Assembly (NCBI GenBank): GCA_002372615.1
Contig: DFHG01000008.1
Location: 1 to 64,000, forward strand
From: Mycoplasmataceae bacterium UBA3729
Lineage (GTDB): Bacteria > Bacillota_I > Bacilli_A > Mycoplasmatales > Mycoplasmoidaceae
Direction of reading: 5' to 3'
DNA length: 64,000 nt
Shown: piece after piece, positions 12,197 to 23,257 of the stretch
Layout of the letters: each line of letters starts with the position of its first letter
Numbering within the stretch: position 1 is the stretch's first letter
The notes under the pieces: generated by a model
Told to the model about the DNA's origin: nothing
Seen by the model: the letters and a program-made list of their open reading frames with translations, nothing else
Database searches by the model: none
Position numbers and translations under genes: made by a program

Positions 12197-12583
12197 TTGG
12201 TAAAAATTAGATTAACACGATTAGGTAGACATAAGAAACCTTTTTATCGTATTGTTGCAATTGATTCAAGAACCAAAATTAATGGGAGTTATTTAGCACA
12301 AATTGGAACATATGAACCTTTTTCAGGTAAAGTTAATATTAATACAGAATTAACCTTAAAATTTTTAAACAATGGTGCTATACCATCTGATACTGTTTTA
12401 AATATGTTAAAAAAGAAAGGGATTTATCAGCAATTTTTACAAAATAAGAAAACAAAAAATAAATCCAAGAAAAAAAGATCAGATAAGAAAAATGTAAATA
12501 ATAAAACAAAGAAAGTTTCTTCAAAAAAAACTATAGAAAATAATGTTAAACAAACTAACAATACAGTAGAAGCTAAAAAATAA
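12197..12583 (+). CDS. rpsP: Ribosomal protein S16 with basic C-terminal extension
   Basis: This 128-residue protein has the S16 core MVKIRLTRLGRHKKPFYRIV in the first 80 residues. An extra Lys/Asn/Thr-rich tail of about 45 residues follows; most S16 proteins are 80-90 residues. The start is TTG, fixed by a strong GGAGG 9 bp upstream (12183-12187) and by the conserved N-terminus. It leads the rpsP-trmD-rplS operon. Confidence 0.95.
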   Translation: MVKIRLTRLGRHKKPFYRIVAIDSRTKINGSYLAQIGTYEPFSGKVNINTELTLKFLNNGAIPSDTVLNMLKKKGIYQQFLQNKKTKNKSKKKRSDKKNVNNKTKKVSSKKTIENNVKQTNNTVEAKK

Positions 12584-12588
12584 ATACT

Positions 12589-13278
12589 TTGAAATTTACA
12601 GTTTTAACATTATTTCCTAATTTATTTAAAAATTTTATTAATGAATCAATTATTAAAAGAGCAATTACTTCTAAAAAAGTAATTGTCGAGGTTGTAAATT
12701 TTCGTGATTTTAGTTTAAATCCTAAAAAGAAAGTTGATGATTACCAATATGGTGGCGGAGGGGGAATGGTAATTAAATTACAACCCATCATTAGTGCCAT
12801 TAAAAAATATAAAAAGAAAAATTCAAAAGTTATTCTTTTAAGTCCACAAGGAAAAACTTTCAATAATGTAATTGCTAATAGATTAATAAAAAATAAACAT
12901 ATTATTTTAATTTGTGGGCATTATGAGGGATTTGACGAAAGAATTATTAATTATGTTGACGAAATAATATCTATTGGTGATTATATACTTACTGGTGGAG
13001 AAATTCCTGCAATGGCAATTATGGATACATGTATTAGATTGATTAATAATGTAATAAATCCTAAGTCATTAGAAATAGAAACATTTGACAATAATCTTTT
13101 AGATTATCCAGTTTATACAAAACCAATTAAGTATGATAATTACACTGTACCAAAAGTATTATTAAGTGGTAATCATAAATTAATTAATGATTGACGTAAA
13201 AAACAACAAATAATGAAGACTAAAAAATATCGTATTGATTTATATAATAAATATACAAGTTCGAAAAAGGACAGATAA
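12589..13278 (+). CDS. trmD: tRNA guanine-37 N1-methyltransferase
   Basis: This 229-residue enzyme methylates G37 next to the anticodon. It has the trefoil-knot SAM motifs: YQYGGGGGMV, LLSPQGKTF, LICGHYEGFDERI and SIGDYILTGGE. The start is a TTG giving MKFTVLTLFPNLF, which matches the family. The last 28 codons follow a UGA Trp at 13192. It lies between rpsP and rplS, a widely conserved order. Confidence 0.96.
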
Positions 13279-13286
13279 ATTTAATT

Positions 13287-13673
13287 ATGGCAAAGAAAAA
13301 TTTTGATAAAAAACTTTTGAATTCTATTCAAAAAGCTCAACTACGTGAAGATTTACCAGAAATTCATACTGGTGATACTGTTTCAGTACATGTAAAAATT
13401 GTTGAAGGTTCTAAAACAAGAGTACAAAGATTTGATGGAATTGTATTAAGAATTAGAGGGACAGGTTTAGGAAAAACATTTATTATTCGTAAAGAAAGTT
13501 ATGGAATTGGTGTTGAAGAAACATTCCAATATAATTCTCCATTAATTATTAAAATTGATGTATTAAAACATGCAAAAGTAAGAAGAGCTTATATCTCTTT
13601 CATGCGTAAACGTTCAGGTAAATTTGCACGACTTAAAACTAAAGTAGTTAAAAAAGAGCAAAAGAAGAAATAA
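13287..13673 (+). CDS. rplS: Ribosomal protein L19
   Basis: This 128-residue 50S protein has the L19 core GDTVSVHVKIVEGSKTRVQ, FDGIVLRIRGTG and the C-terminal KVRRAYISFMRKRSGK. The length is normal. It ends 7 bp from the convergent ftsZ stop, and no strong terminator separates the two. Confidence 0.96.
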   Translation: MAKKNFDKKLLNSIQKAQLREDLPEIHTGDTVSVHVKIVEGSKTRVQRFDGIVLRIRGTGLGKTFIIRKESYGIGVEETFQYNSPLIIKIDVLKHAKVRRAYISFMRKRSGKFARLKTKVVKKEQKKK

Positions 13674-13680
13674 TTAATTA

Positions 13681-14949
13681 TTAATTTCAATCTTCTTTAC
13701 TATCATCGCTAAATTCTTCATTACTATCATCAATAAATGATGATGTTTTTAAACCATTTGAATTAGTTTCATTTGTTTCAGTGCCTAGTTTATTTAAAGA
13801 ATCATCAAATTCTTCATCATTACTATTTAAATTATTATTGATATTTATATTATCATAATCAAAATGAGAACTATTAATGTCATTAATAGTTTTATCTGAA
13901 GATACTAGTACATCAATTTTGATCTTATCATTGCTATCATGATAATCTACTCCAATGCATGATCAAATTTTATTATTATGTGATAGTTTAACAAAAGCAT
14001 TTCTAATATCACTTATAATGCTTTTAGGTGTAGAATGACAAATATTAGCATTAATTAATAAGCTATTTGATTGTTCAATAGGAATATTACAATAACTTCT
14101 TTTAATTGAATTATTAATTATTTTGTATATTTCATCAGATGAATAATTTTTATTATCTATTTCGAATGAACAAACCATAAATGTTCGACTTGTGATAAAG
14201 AAGTTTTTAATATCAGCAAAATCAATATTGATTTTTGTTGGATTATTAATAATGTCAATAATAGTGGCGATAATATTCCCTATTTCTTCATTACATTTTT
14301 CAAAGGCCTCTAATAGTGACATTTGACAATCATCATTAGCATTTAAACATTTTTCATTGTTGATTGTACAACACGAGTCACAATTATCAGCAATTTTTTT
14401 ATAACTAATTTGAGCATTTTCAAATACTGTTTGTCCTTCAGCATCAATACTTGGTAAATTTAAAATAGCAGCAACAGGTATATTTAATTCCTTAATTAAT
14501 TTTGAAATAATTGGTGTTGAACCACTACCAGTTCCTTTTCCTAGTCCTGCAATTAAAAAAACCATATCACTATTGTGAATAATTTGTTTAATTTTTTCAA
14601 TATCAGTTAATGTAGCATCTTCTCCTATTTGTGGATTACTTCCACTTCCTGCACCACGATATTTTTCTTTACCTAATAAAAATAAATTACACCTGTTTTG
14701 TAATCTTCTTAATGATTTAATATCGGTATTTAATGCTCATAAATTAACATTATTAGGAATTTTAATAGTCCTGGTAATGTAATCAATAGCATTACATCCT
14801 GCACCGCCAATACCAATTACTTTAACATTAAAAACACCAATATTTTCATTGCTATCTAAGTTTGATGAAAAAATATTGTCTTTATTTTCAATTTCTTTAT
14901 TTGTTTCATTAATTTCGCTATTTATAATATTATCAACTACACTGCTCAT
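13681..14949 (-). CDS. ftsZ: Cell division GTPase FtsZ (divergent)
   Basis: This 422-residue tubulin-like GTPase forms the division ring. After a polar N-terminal tail of about 40 residues come VKVIGIGGAGCNAID, NTDIKSLRRL, a GAGSGSNPQIG loop and the tubulin signature as GKGTGSGS rather than the usual GGGTGTG. The C-terminal 90 residues are very acidic, rich in Asp, Asn and Ser, and end in DDSKEDWN. It is the last gene of the mraZ cluster, 11 bp after the FtsA-like gene. Identity is secure, but the sequence is unusually divergent. Confidence 0.92.
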
Positions 14950-14960
14950 ATTCTTTCCCT

Positions 14961-16199
14961 CTAATTTGATTTAGTATTACTAATTTTTGCCAATATTCCT
15001 GTTGCATATACACCAGCTTTATTAAGCAAACTATTTAAAACTTGTTTATTACTTAAACTTTCTGATATGTATGGATCAATGCTAATTAAATTTATGTTTT
15101 TTGATAAGCTATATTCATAATTATTTTTTTCCAAAAGAATAAGTGCACTATTTAAATATTCATTCAAACAATTAATTGTTTTTGAAATTATTTTAATTGA
15201 TTGGCCACAAAGATTTAATGGATTTATTTTATTAGTATGTTTAAATAATTCCACAATTGGATTGTCACAATTAAAAATTATTTCATCATAATTTTTATCT
15301 ATTAATTCACTAGCTATTTTTTCTACACAATTATTAACTTTATTTTTTATTATCAACTTGAAATCATTGACACTTAATATTTTAGTAGAAAGATATTCAT
15401 TATTATGATAATTTCCAATAATTACATGATTATCCAGCATTAATATTTTTGAAATATTATTAATTATTCTTGAGCATTGTCTACTATTAGTTTGAATTTT
15501 AGATTGTAATCATTTTTTAAATTTATTTATCCCATATGGTATTGATTTAAAACCAATAATTTCATTTGTTTTATTGTATGTAATTAAATTAATGTTATTC
15601 TCACCAACATCAATTAAAAGTTTCTTATTCTTTTTCTGATCTAAAATAAAGTTATAAATTAATGCATTATTATTGAATGAAATTTCGCCAATCATCAATT
15701 CATTAAATAAGTTATGGAATTGATTAGCTATTTTTAAATCAATGCAATAGCATTTACATTCAATATTATTGTTTGATATTGAATTTAATAAATCTGTTTT
15801 TTTATTATCATTTATCTTATCAATGTCTGTAATACTTTTATAGATTGGAGATTTAGCTTTTTTTGATAGTATTTCATCAACATAATCATAAATTTCTTCA
15901 ATGCTGTGAAAACTTTTATTATTAAGTGAAATTTTTTCTATAGTTATAGGTAGATTTGGAACATTTAATAAATAACGATTAATTTTAGTTTCAAAACACT
16001 TATCAATTTTTATTAATTCTTTTTCTAATTTGGTTTTTACTTCCTGGTAATTAAATTCAAAATTTTCATCCATTCCATCATATTTAATTGAGTTAAAATA
16101 TAAACAATTTTGTTTACCATTGGAGATTTCTACAATTAAAATTTTTATTGTATCTGCGAAAAAATTAATTACACCATAAACATTGTTCAATCTATACAT
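14961..16199 (-). CDS. FtsA-like/actin-fold division-cluster protein
   Basis: This 412-residue protein sits where mollicutes carry a poorly known gene between rsmH and ftsZ. One segment (about residues 208-240) reads LLIDVGENNINLITY and continues to SIPYGINK. This resembles the second phosphate-binding motif of FtsA (a DxG strand, then a GG helix) in the actin/Hsp70 fold. The N-terminal DxGT motif expected in FtsA is missing (NFFADT instead). I chose the ATG at 16199, which overlaps the rsmH stop by 8 bp. A role as FtsZ partner is inferred from order and weak similarity. Confidence 0.6.
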
Positions 16200-17136
16200 A
16201 ATTAACCTTTCTAATAGCACGAAGCTTTGCGGAATGTGCACGGTGATTATTCTTTATTTCATCTTCAGTTGGAATAATAGGGTGTTTGTTTATCAATTCA
16301 TAATTAATAGGAATATTTTGTATTGGTATTTCTTTAGGAATTTGTGGAGATGTTAATTTATTAAAACTTTGTTTAATAATTCTGTCTTCCAAAGAGTGAT
16401 AAGAAATAATTACTAAAATACCATCTTTATTTAATAAATTTGTTGATTTATTAATAAAAGTAGTTAAATTATTTAATTCATCATTTACTGCTATTCTAAT
16501 AGCTTGAAAATATATTTTTGCTGGATGCTTTGCTTTATAAATAAATTTTTTAGAAATACTATTTTTAATAATGTTTACTAATTCTTCTGTGGTATCTATA
16601 GTTTTGTTTTTACGATATTTACATATATTAAAAGCAACTTGTTTACTATTTTTTGCTTCTCCATATTTCTTAAATATGTTAATTAGTTTTTGCAAAGGAT
16701 ATTTATTAACTATAGTTCATGCACTAACTTTATTATCAGTGTCCATTCGCATATCTAATTGATTAGAATCTTTGTAGCTAAACCCTCGATCTGAATTATC
16801 AAACATAGGACTAGATACACCTAAATCAGCTAAAATTCCATCTACATTTGTAACATTAAGTTTTTTTAGAATTTTGTCAATATGAATAAAATTATCTTTG
16901 ATAATTGAAACGTTTTTAATGGTTCCAAACCTTGTTTCTAATTGATTAATAGCAAATTGGTCTTGATCAATACATATTAATTTACCTTTATCAAGAAAAT
17001 CTAATATTTTTTGTGAATGTCCACCCATACCTGCAGTAGCATCAACATAAACACCATTAGGATTTATGTTGAGAATATTAATAGATTCTTTTAAAAGAAC
17101 TGGAATATGGATGTTACTTTGCATATTTTTGGTCAA
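16192..17136 (-). CDS. rsmH: 16S rRNA cytosine-1402 N4-methyltransferase RsmH (MraW)
   Basis: This 314-residue SAM-dependent enzyme has IHIPVLLKESINIL at the start, the VDATAGMGGHS SAM motif, GILADLGVSSPMFD, DRGFSYKDSNQLDMRMD, and C-terminal ISYHSLEDRIIK. UGA Trp at 16717 joins the two halves. It overlaps mraZ upstream by 23 bp and the FtsA-like gene downstream by 8 bp, which shows tight operon packing. Confidence 0.96.
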
Positions 17137-17548
17137 TCTTTTCTGCTATATCTTCATATGTTTTATCAGTTTCTGCTTTGAATTTTTGATATGAGTTTAA
17201 ATCTCAAATTTCAAGTTTGTCGCCAATACCAATAATGACAATTTGTTGATTAATATTTGATTCTTTGAGTAAAGAAGCAGGCAAAAGAATTCGGTTAGAA
17301 CTATCTATATTCAAATCAGCAGCATTAGCTAATAATTGTCTTACTAAAATTCGACTTTCTCTATTATTATGAGAAAGTTGCATTAATTGATTAGAATATT
17401 TTTCAAAATCAGTTAAATTACGTAATTCTAAACATCCATCAAACCCTTTGCTAATAACTATAGTTTTTTCCAATTTACTTATAATCTTAGCTGGAAGAGT
17501 GACTCTATTTTTTTTGTCCACTGTATGAAAAAATGTACCAAGAAACAT
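17114..17548 (-). CDS. mraZ: Transcriptional regulator MraZ
   Basis: This 144-residue DNA-binding protein has two AbrB-like repeats: DKKNRVTLPAKI (about residues 11-22) and DSSNRILLPASL (about residues 80-91). It starts MFLGTFFHTVDKKNR, as in the family. It heads the division cluster and is known in mollicutes to bind AAAGTG repeats upstream of its own gene; three such boxes lie just before its ATG here. The C-terminal tail after the UGA Trp at 17204 is acidic and Lys-rich. Confidence 0.93.
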
Positions 17549-17551
17549 TTT

Positions 17552-17578
17552 CCACTTTACTCCACTTTAATACACTTA
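17552..17578 (-). promoter_or_regulatory. MraZ operator: three AAAGTG-type boxes at 10-bp spacing
   Basis: On the minus strand the boxes read TAAGTGT, AAAGTGG and AAAGTGG at 17572-17578, 17562-17568 and 17552-17558. They sit exactly 10 bp apart, with the last 3 bp from the mraZ ATG. They cover the ribosome-binding region, so binding would block both transcript start and translation. A further AAAGTGG lies at 17628-17634 on the plus strand. Confidence 0.75.
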
Positions 17579-17797
17579 TCATATAATATTTTTTATTTTT
17601 TTTAAAAAAATAGCTATTTTTGGGAATAAAGTGGTTTTACCTATTGGTATGTAAATGTAAAAATTTATCTATCTTTTATCATGCAAATTTAATAATTAGG
17701 AAATATAAATTTTTTTATTAATTAAATAACCAATTCAAGATTAATAAATTATTTTGCATGTCTATTATGTAAGTGTAATTGCAATAAGTTACATATA

Positions 17798-17803
17798 TAT
17801 AAT
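17798..17803 (+). promoter_or_regulatory. -10 box for hisS
   Basis: TATAAT lies 15 bp before the hisS ATG. The 240 bp between this gene and the mraZ operator hold no reading frame. Confidence 0.5.
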
Positions 17804-17818
17804 TTAGAATAGTGTATT

Positions 17819-19090
17819 ATGTCAAACTTTTTAACTAGACAACGTGGGACTGAAGATATTTACTATGAATATAGTGATGAAATTAATGCAATTGTAAAAC
17901 ATTGTTATAAAATTGCTCGCAAATATTCATATACAAATATAGAAACTCCTATTTTTGAATCTAAATCATTGTTTGTTAGATCAGTAGGGGAAACTACTGA
18001 TGTAGTTCATAAAGAACTTTATGAATTTAAAGATAAAAGTGATAGAGAAATAGCTTTAAGACCTGAAGGAACTGCTTCAGTAATTAGAGCTATCATTGAA
18101 AATAAACTTTTACAAAAATATCAAAATCCATTGAAGTTATGTTATTATGGTCCAATGTTTAGGTATGAAAGACCACAAAGTGGAAGACTAAGACAATTTC
18201 ATCAATTTGGAATTGAATGTATTAATTCAAAAACATACAATGATGATCTTGAAGTATTAATTTTTGCATATGATATTATTAATGAATTAGGAATAAAAGA
18301 TGTTTATATTTCTATTAATAATATTGGGAATATTACTACAAGAACAAAGTGAGTTAAAGCATTATCTAAATATTTTGAAAAATACCACGATCAATTAACT
18401 GAAGATTCTATTAATAGAATTAATACCAATCCACTTCGTATTTTGGATGATAAAATTGATGTTCAAAAAGATTTTGTTAAAAATGCACCAAGTATTGATA
18501 AATTCCTTTCAAATGAAGAAATTGATTATTTTGACAAAATAATTTCTGGATTAAAAAAACAAAATGTTCATTTTAAAATTGATAAAACTTTAGTTAGAGG
18601 TTTGGATTATTACACCAATTTTGTATTTGAAATTAAAAGTAATTCTCCTAAATTAGCTGCTCAATCAACTTTAATTGGTGGCGGAAGGTATAACAATTTA
18701 GTAGAAATGCTTGGTGGGCCTAAAGACACATATTGTGTGGGATTTGCTGGTGGAATTGAAAGAATTGCTATTGCTCTTAGATTAGAAGGAATTAAATTAG
18801 GTGATAAGAAATATACAAAAGTTCTTGTTGCTAGTTTAAATGAAGTATGTGATTCATATTGTTTTGATATTATGAAATTATTAAGAAAGTGTAAAATAGA
18901 AGTGCATTCTAATTTTAATACATATAAAATTAAAAACCATTTACATTATGCTAATAAAAACAATATTGATTTTATTGCTATTATAGGGGAGGATGAATTA
19001 AAACAGAAAACTGTTATGTTAAAAAACTTACACACATTTAAACAAGAAAGTGTTAAATTAAATTTATTAGTTAAGGAGATTAAAAAATAA
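17819..19090 (+). CDS. hisS: Histidyl-tRNA synthetase
   Basis: This 423-residue class II synthetase attaches histidine to its tRNA. Motif 1 region RGTEDIYYEY, motif 2 FRYERPQSGRLRQFHQFGIE, the histidine-binding LVRGLDYYTNFVFE and motif 3 GFAGGIERIAIAL are all visible. The C-terminal anticodon-binding domain (about residues 340-423) is complete. UGA Trp occurs at 18350. The gene is followed 2 bp later by aspS. Confidence 0.96.
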
Positions 19091-19092
19091 TT

Positions 19093-20829
19093 ATGTCTAC
19101 ATTACTATGTTCAAAAATTGATAAAAAATATCTTGATAAAATCATTGAAGTTAATGGATGAATAAAAAATATAAGAAAATTAGGTTCTTTACTATTTATT
19201 GAATTAACTGATTATACTGATGAAATTCAAGTTGTGGTTAATGAAACTAATCCAGAATTCAATAAAGCATATTCATTAACAAAACAAACAACAGTAAAAA
19301 TTAAAGGAAAATTAGTTTCAAGAAAATCACCAAATAATAGTATTAAAAATGGAGATTTAGAAATTGAATTAGACACATTAACAATTTATTCTCCTGCAAA
19401 AACATTACCAATTGGTATTGGTGAAAATGAAAATATTAGTGAGAATATTAGGTTAAAATACCGATATTTAGATTTAAGAAGAAAATCTTTACAAAATAAT
19501 TTGCGAACTAGAAGTAAAATAGTTAATTCATTTAGAGAATTTTTAACAAAGAATAATTTTACTGAAATTGAAACCCCTTATTTTTCTAAATCTACTCCTG
19601 AAGGTGCACGTGATTTTCTTGTACCTACAAGAAATAGACCAAACTGTTTCTATGCTTTACCTCAATCTCCACAAATTTATAAACAATTATTAATGATTGC
19701 TGGAATGCAAAAATATTTCCAGGTAGCACGATGTTTTAGAGATGAAGATTTAAGAGCTGATCGTCAACCTGAATTTACTCAATTAGATATTGAAGCTTCA
19801 TTTATTAATGAAAAAGATATCCAAAAATACATTGAAAAAATGTTTAAATATACTTTTAAAAAAGTTTTAAATATTGATTTAAAAATTCCTTTCGAAAGAA
19901 TTGATTATTCAATTGCAATGAATAAATATGGTAGTGATAAACCAGATTTACGATATGATTTATGTTTAAATGAAGCAAATGATGATTTTAAACAAACTAA
20001 TTGCCAAATCCTTCAAAATGCTTTAAAAGCAAATCAGACAATTAAATATTTGATCATTGATCATTTCTTTAATAATGAACAAGCAGAATCATTAAGAAAA
20101 TATGCTAAAGATAATGGAGCAATTAATTTGATGATAATTGAATATAAAAATAATACTATTGAGGGTAAATTTAAAAATGTATTAGAACAATCAATAGTTA
20201 ATAAAATCTTTAGTAAACATAAATTAAATAATGGAACAATTTTGTTAATTGCCGGTAAATTAGATATTGTTAATCAATCATTAGGTGCAGTAAGAACAGT
20301 AGCTGCTAGATATGCACAAATCATTAATGAAAAATTATTTAAATTTGCCTGAGTAGTCAATTGGAATCTATATGAATTTAGTGAACAAGAAAATAGATTT
20401 GTTGCTGCTCACCATCCATTTACTAGTCCAACACCAAAATTTATTAACAATTTTGAAAAGAAAATGGAAGTTGCTAAAGCAAGAAGTTATGATATTGTAC
20501 TAAATGGATATGAAGTTGGTGGTGGTAGCATTAGAATAAATGATCCATCAGTACAAAGAAGAATGTTTAAATCATTAGGATTAAGCGATGAGGAAATTGA
20601 AAGCAAATTTGGTTTTATTATTAATGCACTTTCATATGGTACTCCTCCTCACGGTGGGATTGCTATTGGATTAGATCGATTAATTATGTTAATCACTAAC
20701 AGTAATACTATTAGAGATGTTATTGCTTTTCCTAAAGATAGTTCTAATGTTGATCAAATGATGGTTACACCACATGCAATTGATAAAAAATCACTTGATG
20801 AACTTTATTTAGAAATTAAAGAAATATAG
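19093..20829 (+). CDS. aspS: Aspartyl-tRNA synthetase
   Basis: This 578-residue class II synthetase has an N-terminal OB-fold anticodon domain (VNGWIKNIRKLGSLLFIEL), then YRYLDLRR, the TPEGARDFLVP segment, FRDEDLRADRQPEFTQLDIE (motif 2) and GIAIGLDRLIML (motif 3). The bacterial GAD insertion lies between motifs 2 and 3. UGA Trp at 19159 and 20350 falls in conserved places. The start is the first ATG, 2 bp after hisS. Confidence 0.96.
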
Positions 20830-20874
20830 TAACTTATAAATTAATTGAATTAAATGAATATTTAATACTTGATT

Positions 20875-21453
20875 TTATTTTTCTAAAAGTCTACCATAGT
20901 CATTTCATTGACCATACATTTTGTTATTTAAAGTTTGTTTAATGAAATTAGCTAAAGATTTTTTATATAATTTTTTATCAATTTTTTTATATCGATAAAT
21001 TGAATCGATACGGATAGTTTGATATAGTTTAGGAAAATTATAAAAATTATGAGCTAATTGTGCATTTTTATCTAAAATATTTTTCAAACATCTAGGAATA
21101 GTGAATTCTTTATTCAAGTCAGGTAAAACTTCCATTCCATATCTAGTCATTTTTTTTAATTTTATTAGTCTTCGACATCTTTCTTTATTTAATTCAGTTC
21201 AATGTGTAGTTTTTCTACGAGGAGTAAATCTTACTATGTGACCATATTTTGGATGAGATTTATTGATTGAATCAATTCAACCAAAACATAGAGCTTCTTC
21301 AATAGCATCAAGATAAGATAAATTGATATTATTAGGTTTACCAGCTTTTATAGGAATTCACAAATCATTATTTGTTTTATGATTATTAATAAATCAAGTT
21401 CTCAATTGTTTTTTATTTTTAAGATTTACTACTTTGATTTCATTAAAATTCAT
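20875..21453 (-). CDS. YdeI/OmpD-associated family protein
   Basis: This 192-residue protein resembles the YdeI/OmpD-associated family, sometimes called bacteriocin-protection proteins. The family pattern DAIEEALCFGWIDSINK, then FTPRRKTTHWTELNKERC, then a KKMTRYG stretch is visible in order. The second half is Lys- and Tyr-rich. Three Trp codons are UGA. Its biochemical role is unknown. It is convergent with aspS and lies just downstream of a tRNA-Arg on the same strand. Confidence 0.75.
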
Positions 21454-21459
21454 AGTTTA

Positions 21460-21536
21460 TGGCGCACTCTAAAGGATTTAAACCTTCAACCTTTTGATCC
21501 GAAGTCAAATGCTCTATTCAATTGAGCTAAGAGTGC
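21460..21536 (-). tRNA. tRNA-Arg (anticodon TCG)
   Basis: The cloverleaf is complete: acceptor GCACTCT/AGAGTGC, D-arm GCTC/GAGC, anticodon stem TTTGA/TCAAA with loop CTTCGGA, and encoded CCA. Anticodon TCG reads CGN codons. Confidence 0.93.
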
Positions 21537-21836
21537 AAAATGTAATATTATTATAGTTGTTGATTAATAATCTAAATTATTATTTTGATTTGTTATGATG
21601 AAATTTTATATTTTTATTTCATATAAAAAACCACGAAGATTTTTTTAAATTTATCATTGCATAAATCTGATATTTTTGTTAATTTTAATTCAGTAAACAA
21701 AATAAAATTTCTCATACAAACATATTTATTCAAAAAAGACTAAATATTAATACAAATATTTTCAATATGTTAGTACTAATCAATTCATAAAATTTGTTTA
21801 AATTTTATATACTTTAATTTAGAGAGAAATAAAAAA
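21537..21836. other. Intergenic region upstream of fumarase
   Basis: No gene is visible. A TATACT -10 candidate at 21808-21813 and a purine-rich AGAGAG ribosome-binding site just before the ATG serve the fumarase gene. The rest is plain AT-rich sequence. Confidence 0.5.
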
Positions 21837-23255
21837 ATGAAAACAAAACAAACTAAATATAGAATAGAACATGATTCATTAGGGCAAATGCAAGTTCCTA
21901 GTGATAAATATTGGGGTGCACAAACCCAAAGATCAATTAAAAATTTTGCTATAAGCAAACAAAAAGTAAGTCTTGATCTTATTCATGCATTTGGTGCAAT
22001 AAAATATGCTGCAGCCACAGCAAATGAAAAATGCGGTAAATTAGATAAAAATAGAGCTAAATTTATTAAAGAAGCATGTTTAGAAGTGATGTCTGGTAAA
22101 TTAGATGATAATTTTCCAACTAATGCATACCAAGCAGGTGCTGGAACACAAACAAACATGAATGTTAATGAGGTAATTGCACGCCGTGCAAGTCATTTAG
22201 CAAAGAAAAAAGGATATATTCATGAAAATGATCATGTTAATATGTCACAATCAACTAATGATTCTTATCCAACATCAGCAAATCTTTGTATTATTTACAT
22301 GGTAGAAAATAAATTATTACCTGCAATTGATAATTTAATTACTACATATAAAAAATTAGAAGCTCAACATAAAAATGTAGTTAAATTGGGTAGAACTCAC
22401 ATACAAGATGCAGTACCAATTACATTTGGACAAGAGGTTTCAGGATGAAGATTTGCATTGGAAAATGCAAAAAATATGATTATTACTGCTTTAAATTATG
22501 CATATGTATCTACTATGGGTGCAACTGCAGTTGGAACAGGTTCTACATGTCCATTAAAAAAAGGCTATGCAAAATATTGTTGTGATGCACTTAATAATCT
22601 TTTGAAAAATAATAAATATTACCAAGTTAAGAAATCATTTAAAGTTTGTCAAAATTTATTTTATTCTACTTGATCAAAAGATGCATATGTATTTATTTCT
22701 GGTGCAATTAAAGCATTGGCAATGAATTTATACAAAATTTCTATGGATGTAAGATTTTTAGCATCAGGTCCAAGATCGGGTTTTGGTGAAATAAATATTC
22801 CTCAAAATGAACCAGGTAGTTCTATTATGCCAGGAAAAGTTAATCCAACACAATGTGAAGGTATGTCAATGATGTGTGTTGATGTAGTTGGAAAAGATTT
22901 AGTAGTTTCATGATTAGCAGGCGGAGCTAATTTTGAATTAAATACATTTGGTACTATTCAAATGGCCAATTTTATTGATATGATTGATTTATTTACAAAT
23001 TACATTAATTCATTTAATAAAAATTGTTGTGCTGGTATTACAATTAATGCTAATAAAATGAAATATTATGTTGATCAATCATTAATGCTAGTTACTGCAT
23101 TAAAAGATGTAATTGGTTATCATAAATCAGCAGAAATTGCATTATATGCACAAAAAAATAATTTAACTTTAAAAGAAGCAGCAATCAAATTAGGTTATAT
23201 TAGTAAATCTGATTATGATAAATATGTAAATCCTTTAAAAATGTGTTTTAATTAA
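21837..23255 (+). CDS. fumC: Class II fumarase-like enzyme, divergent paralogue
   Basis: This 472-residue member of the fumarase/aspartase superfamily has the signature [15 protein letters not shown], which is fumarase-type (aspartases usually have PAKVNP). The catalytic GRTHIQD keeps the fumarase His. Other positions look like aspartase: [11 protein letters not shown] instead of SSNDVFPT, and QDAVP instead of QDATP. The expected activity is fumarate-malate interconversion, but the substrate could differ. A permease and malic enzyme follow within 2-3 bp, forming an operon. A more canonical copy lies at 26071-27459. Confidence 0.85.
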
Positions 23256-23257
23256 AA

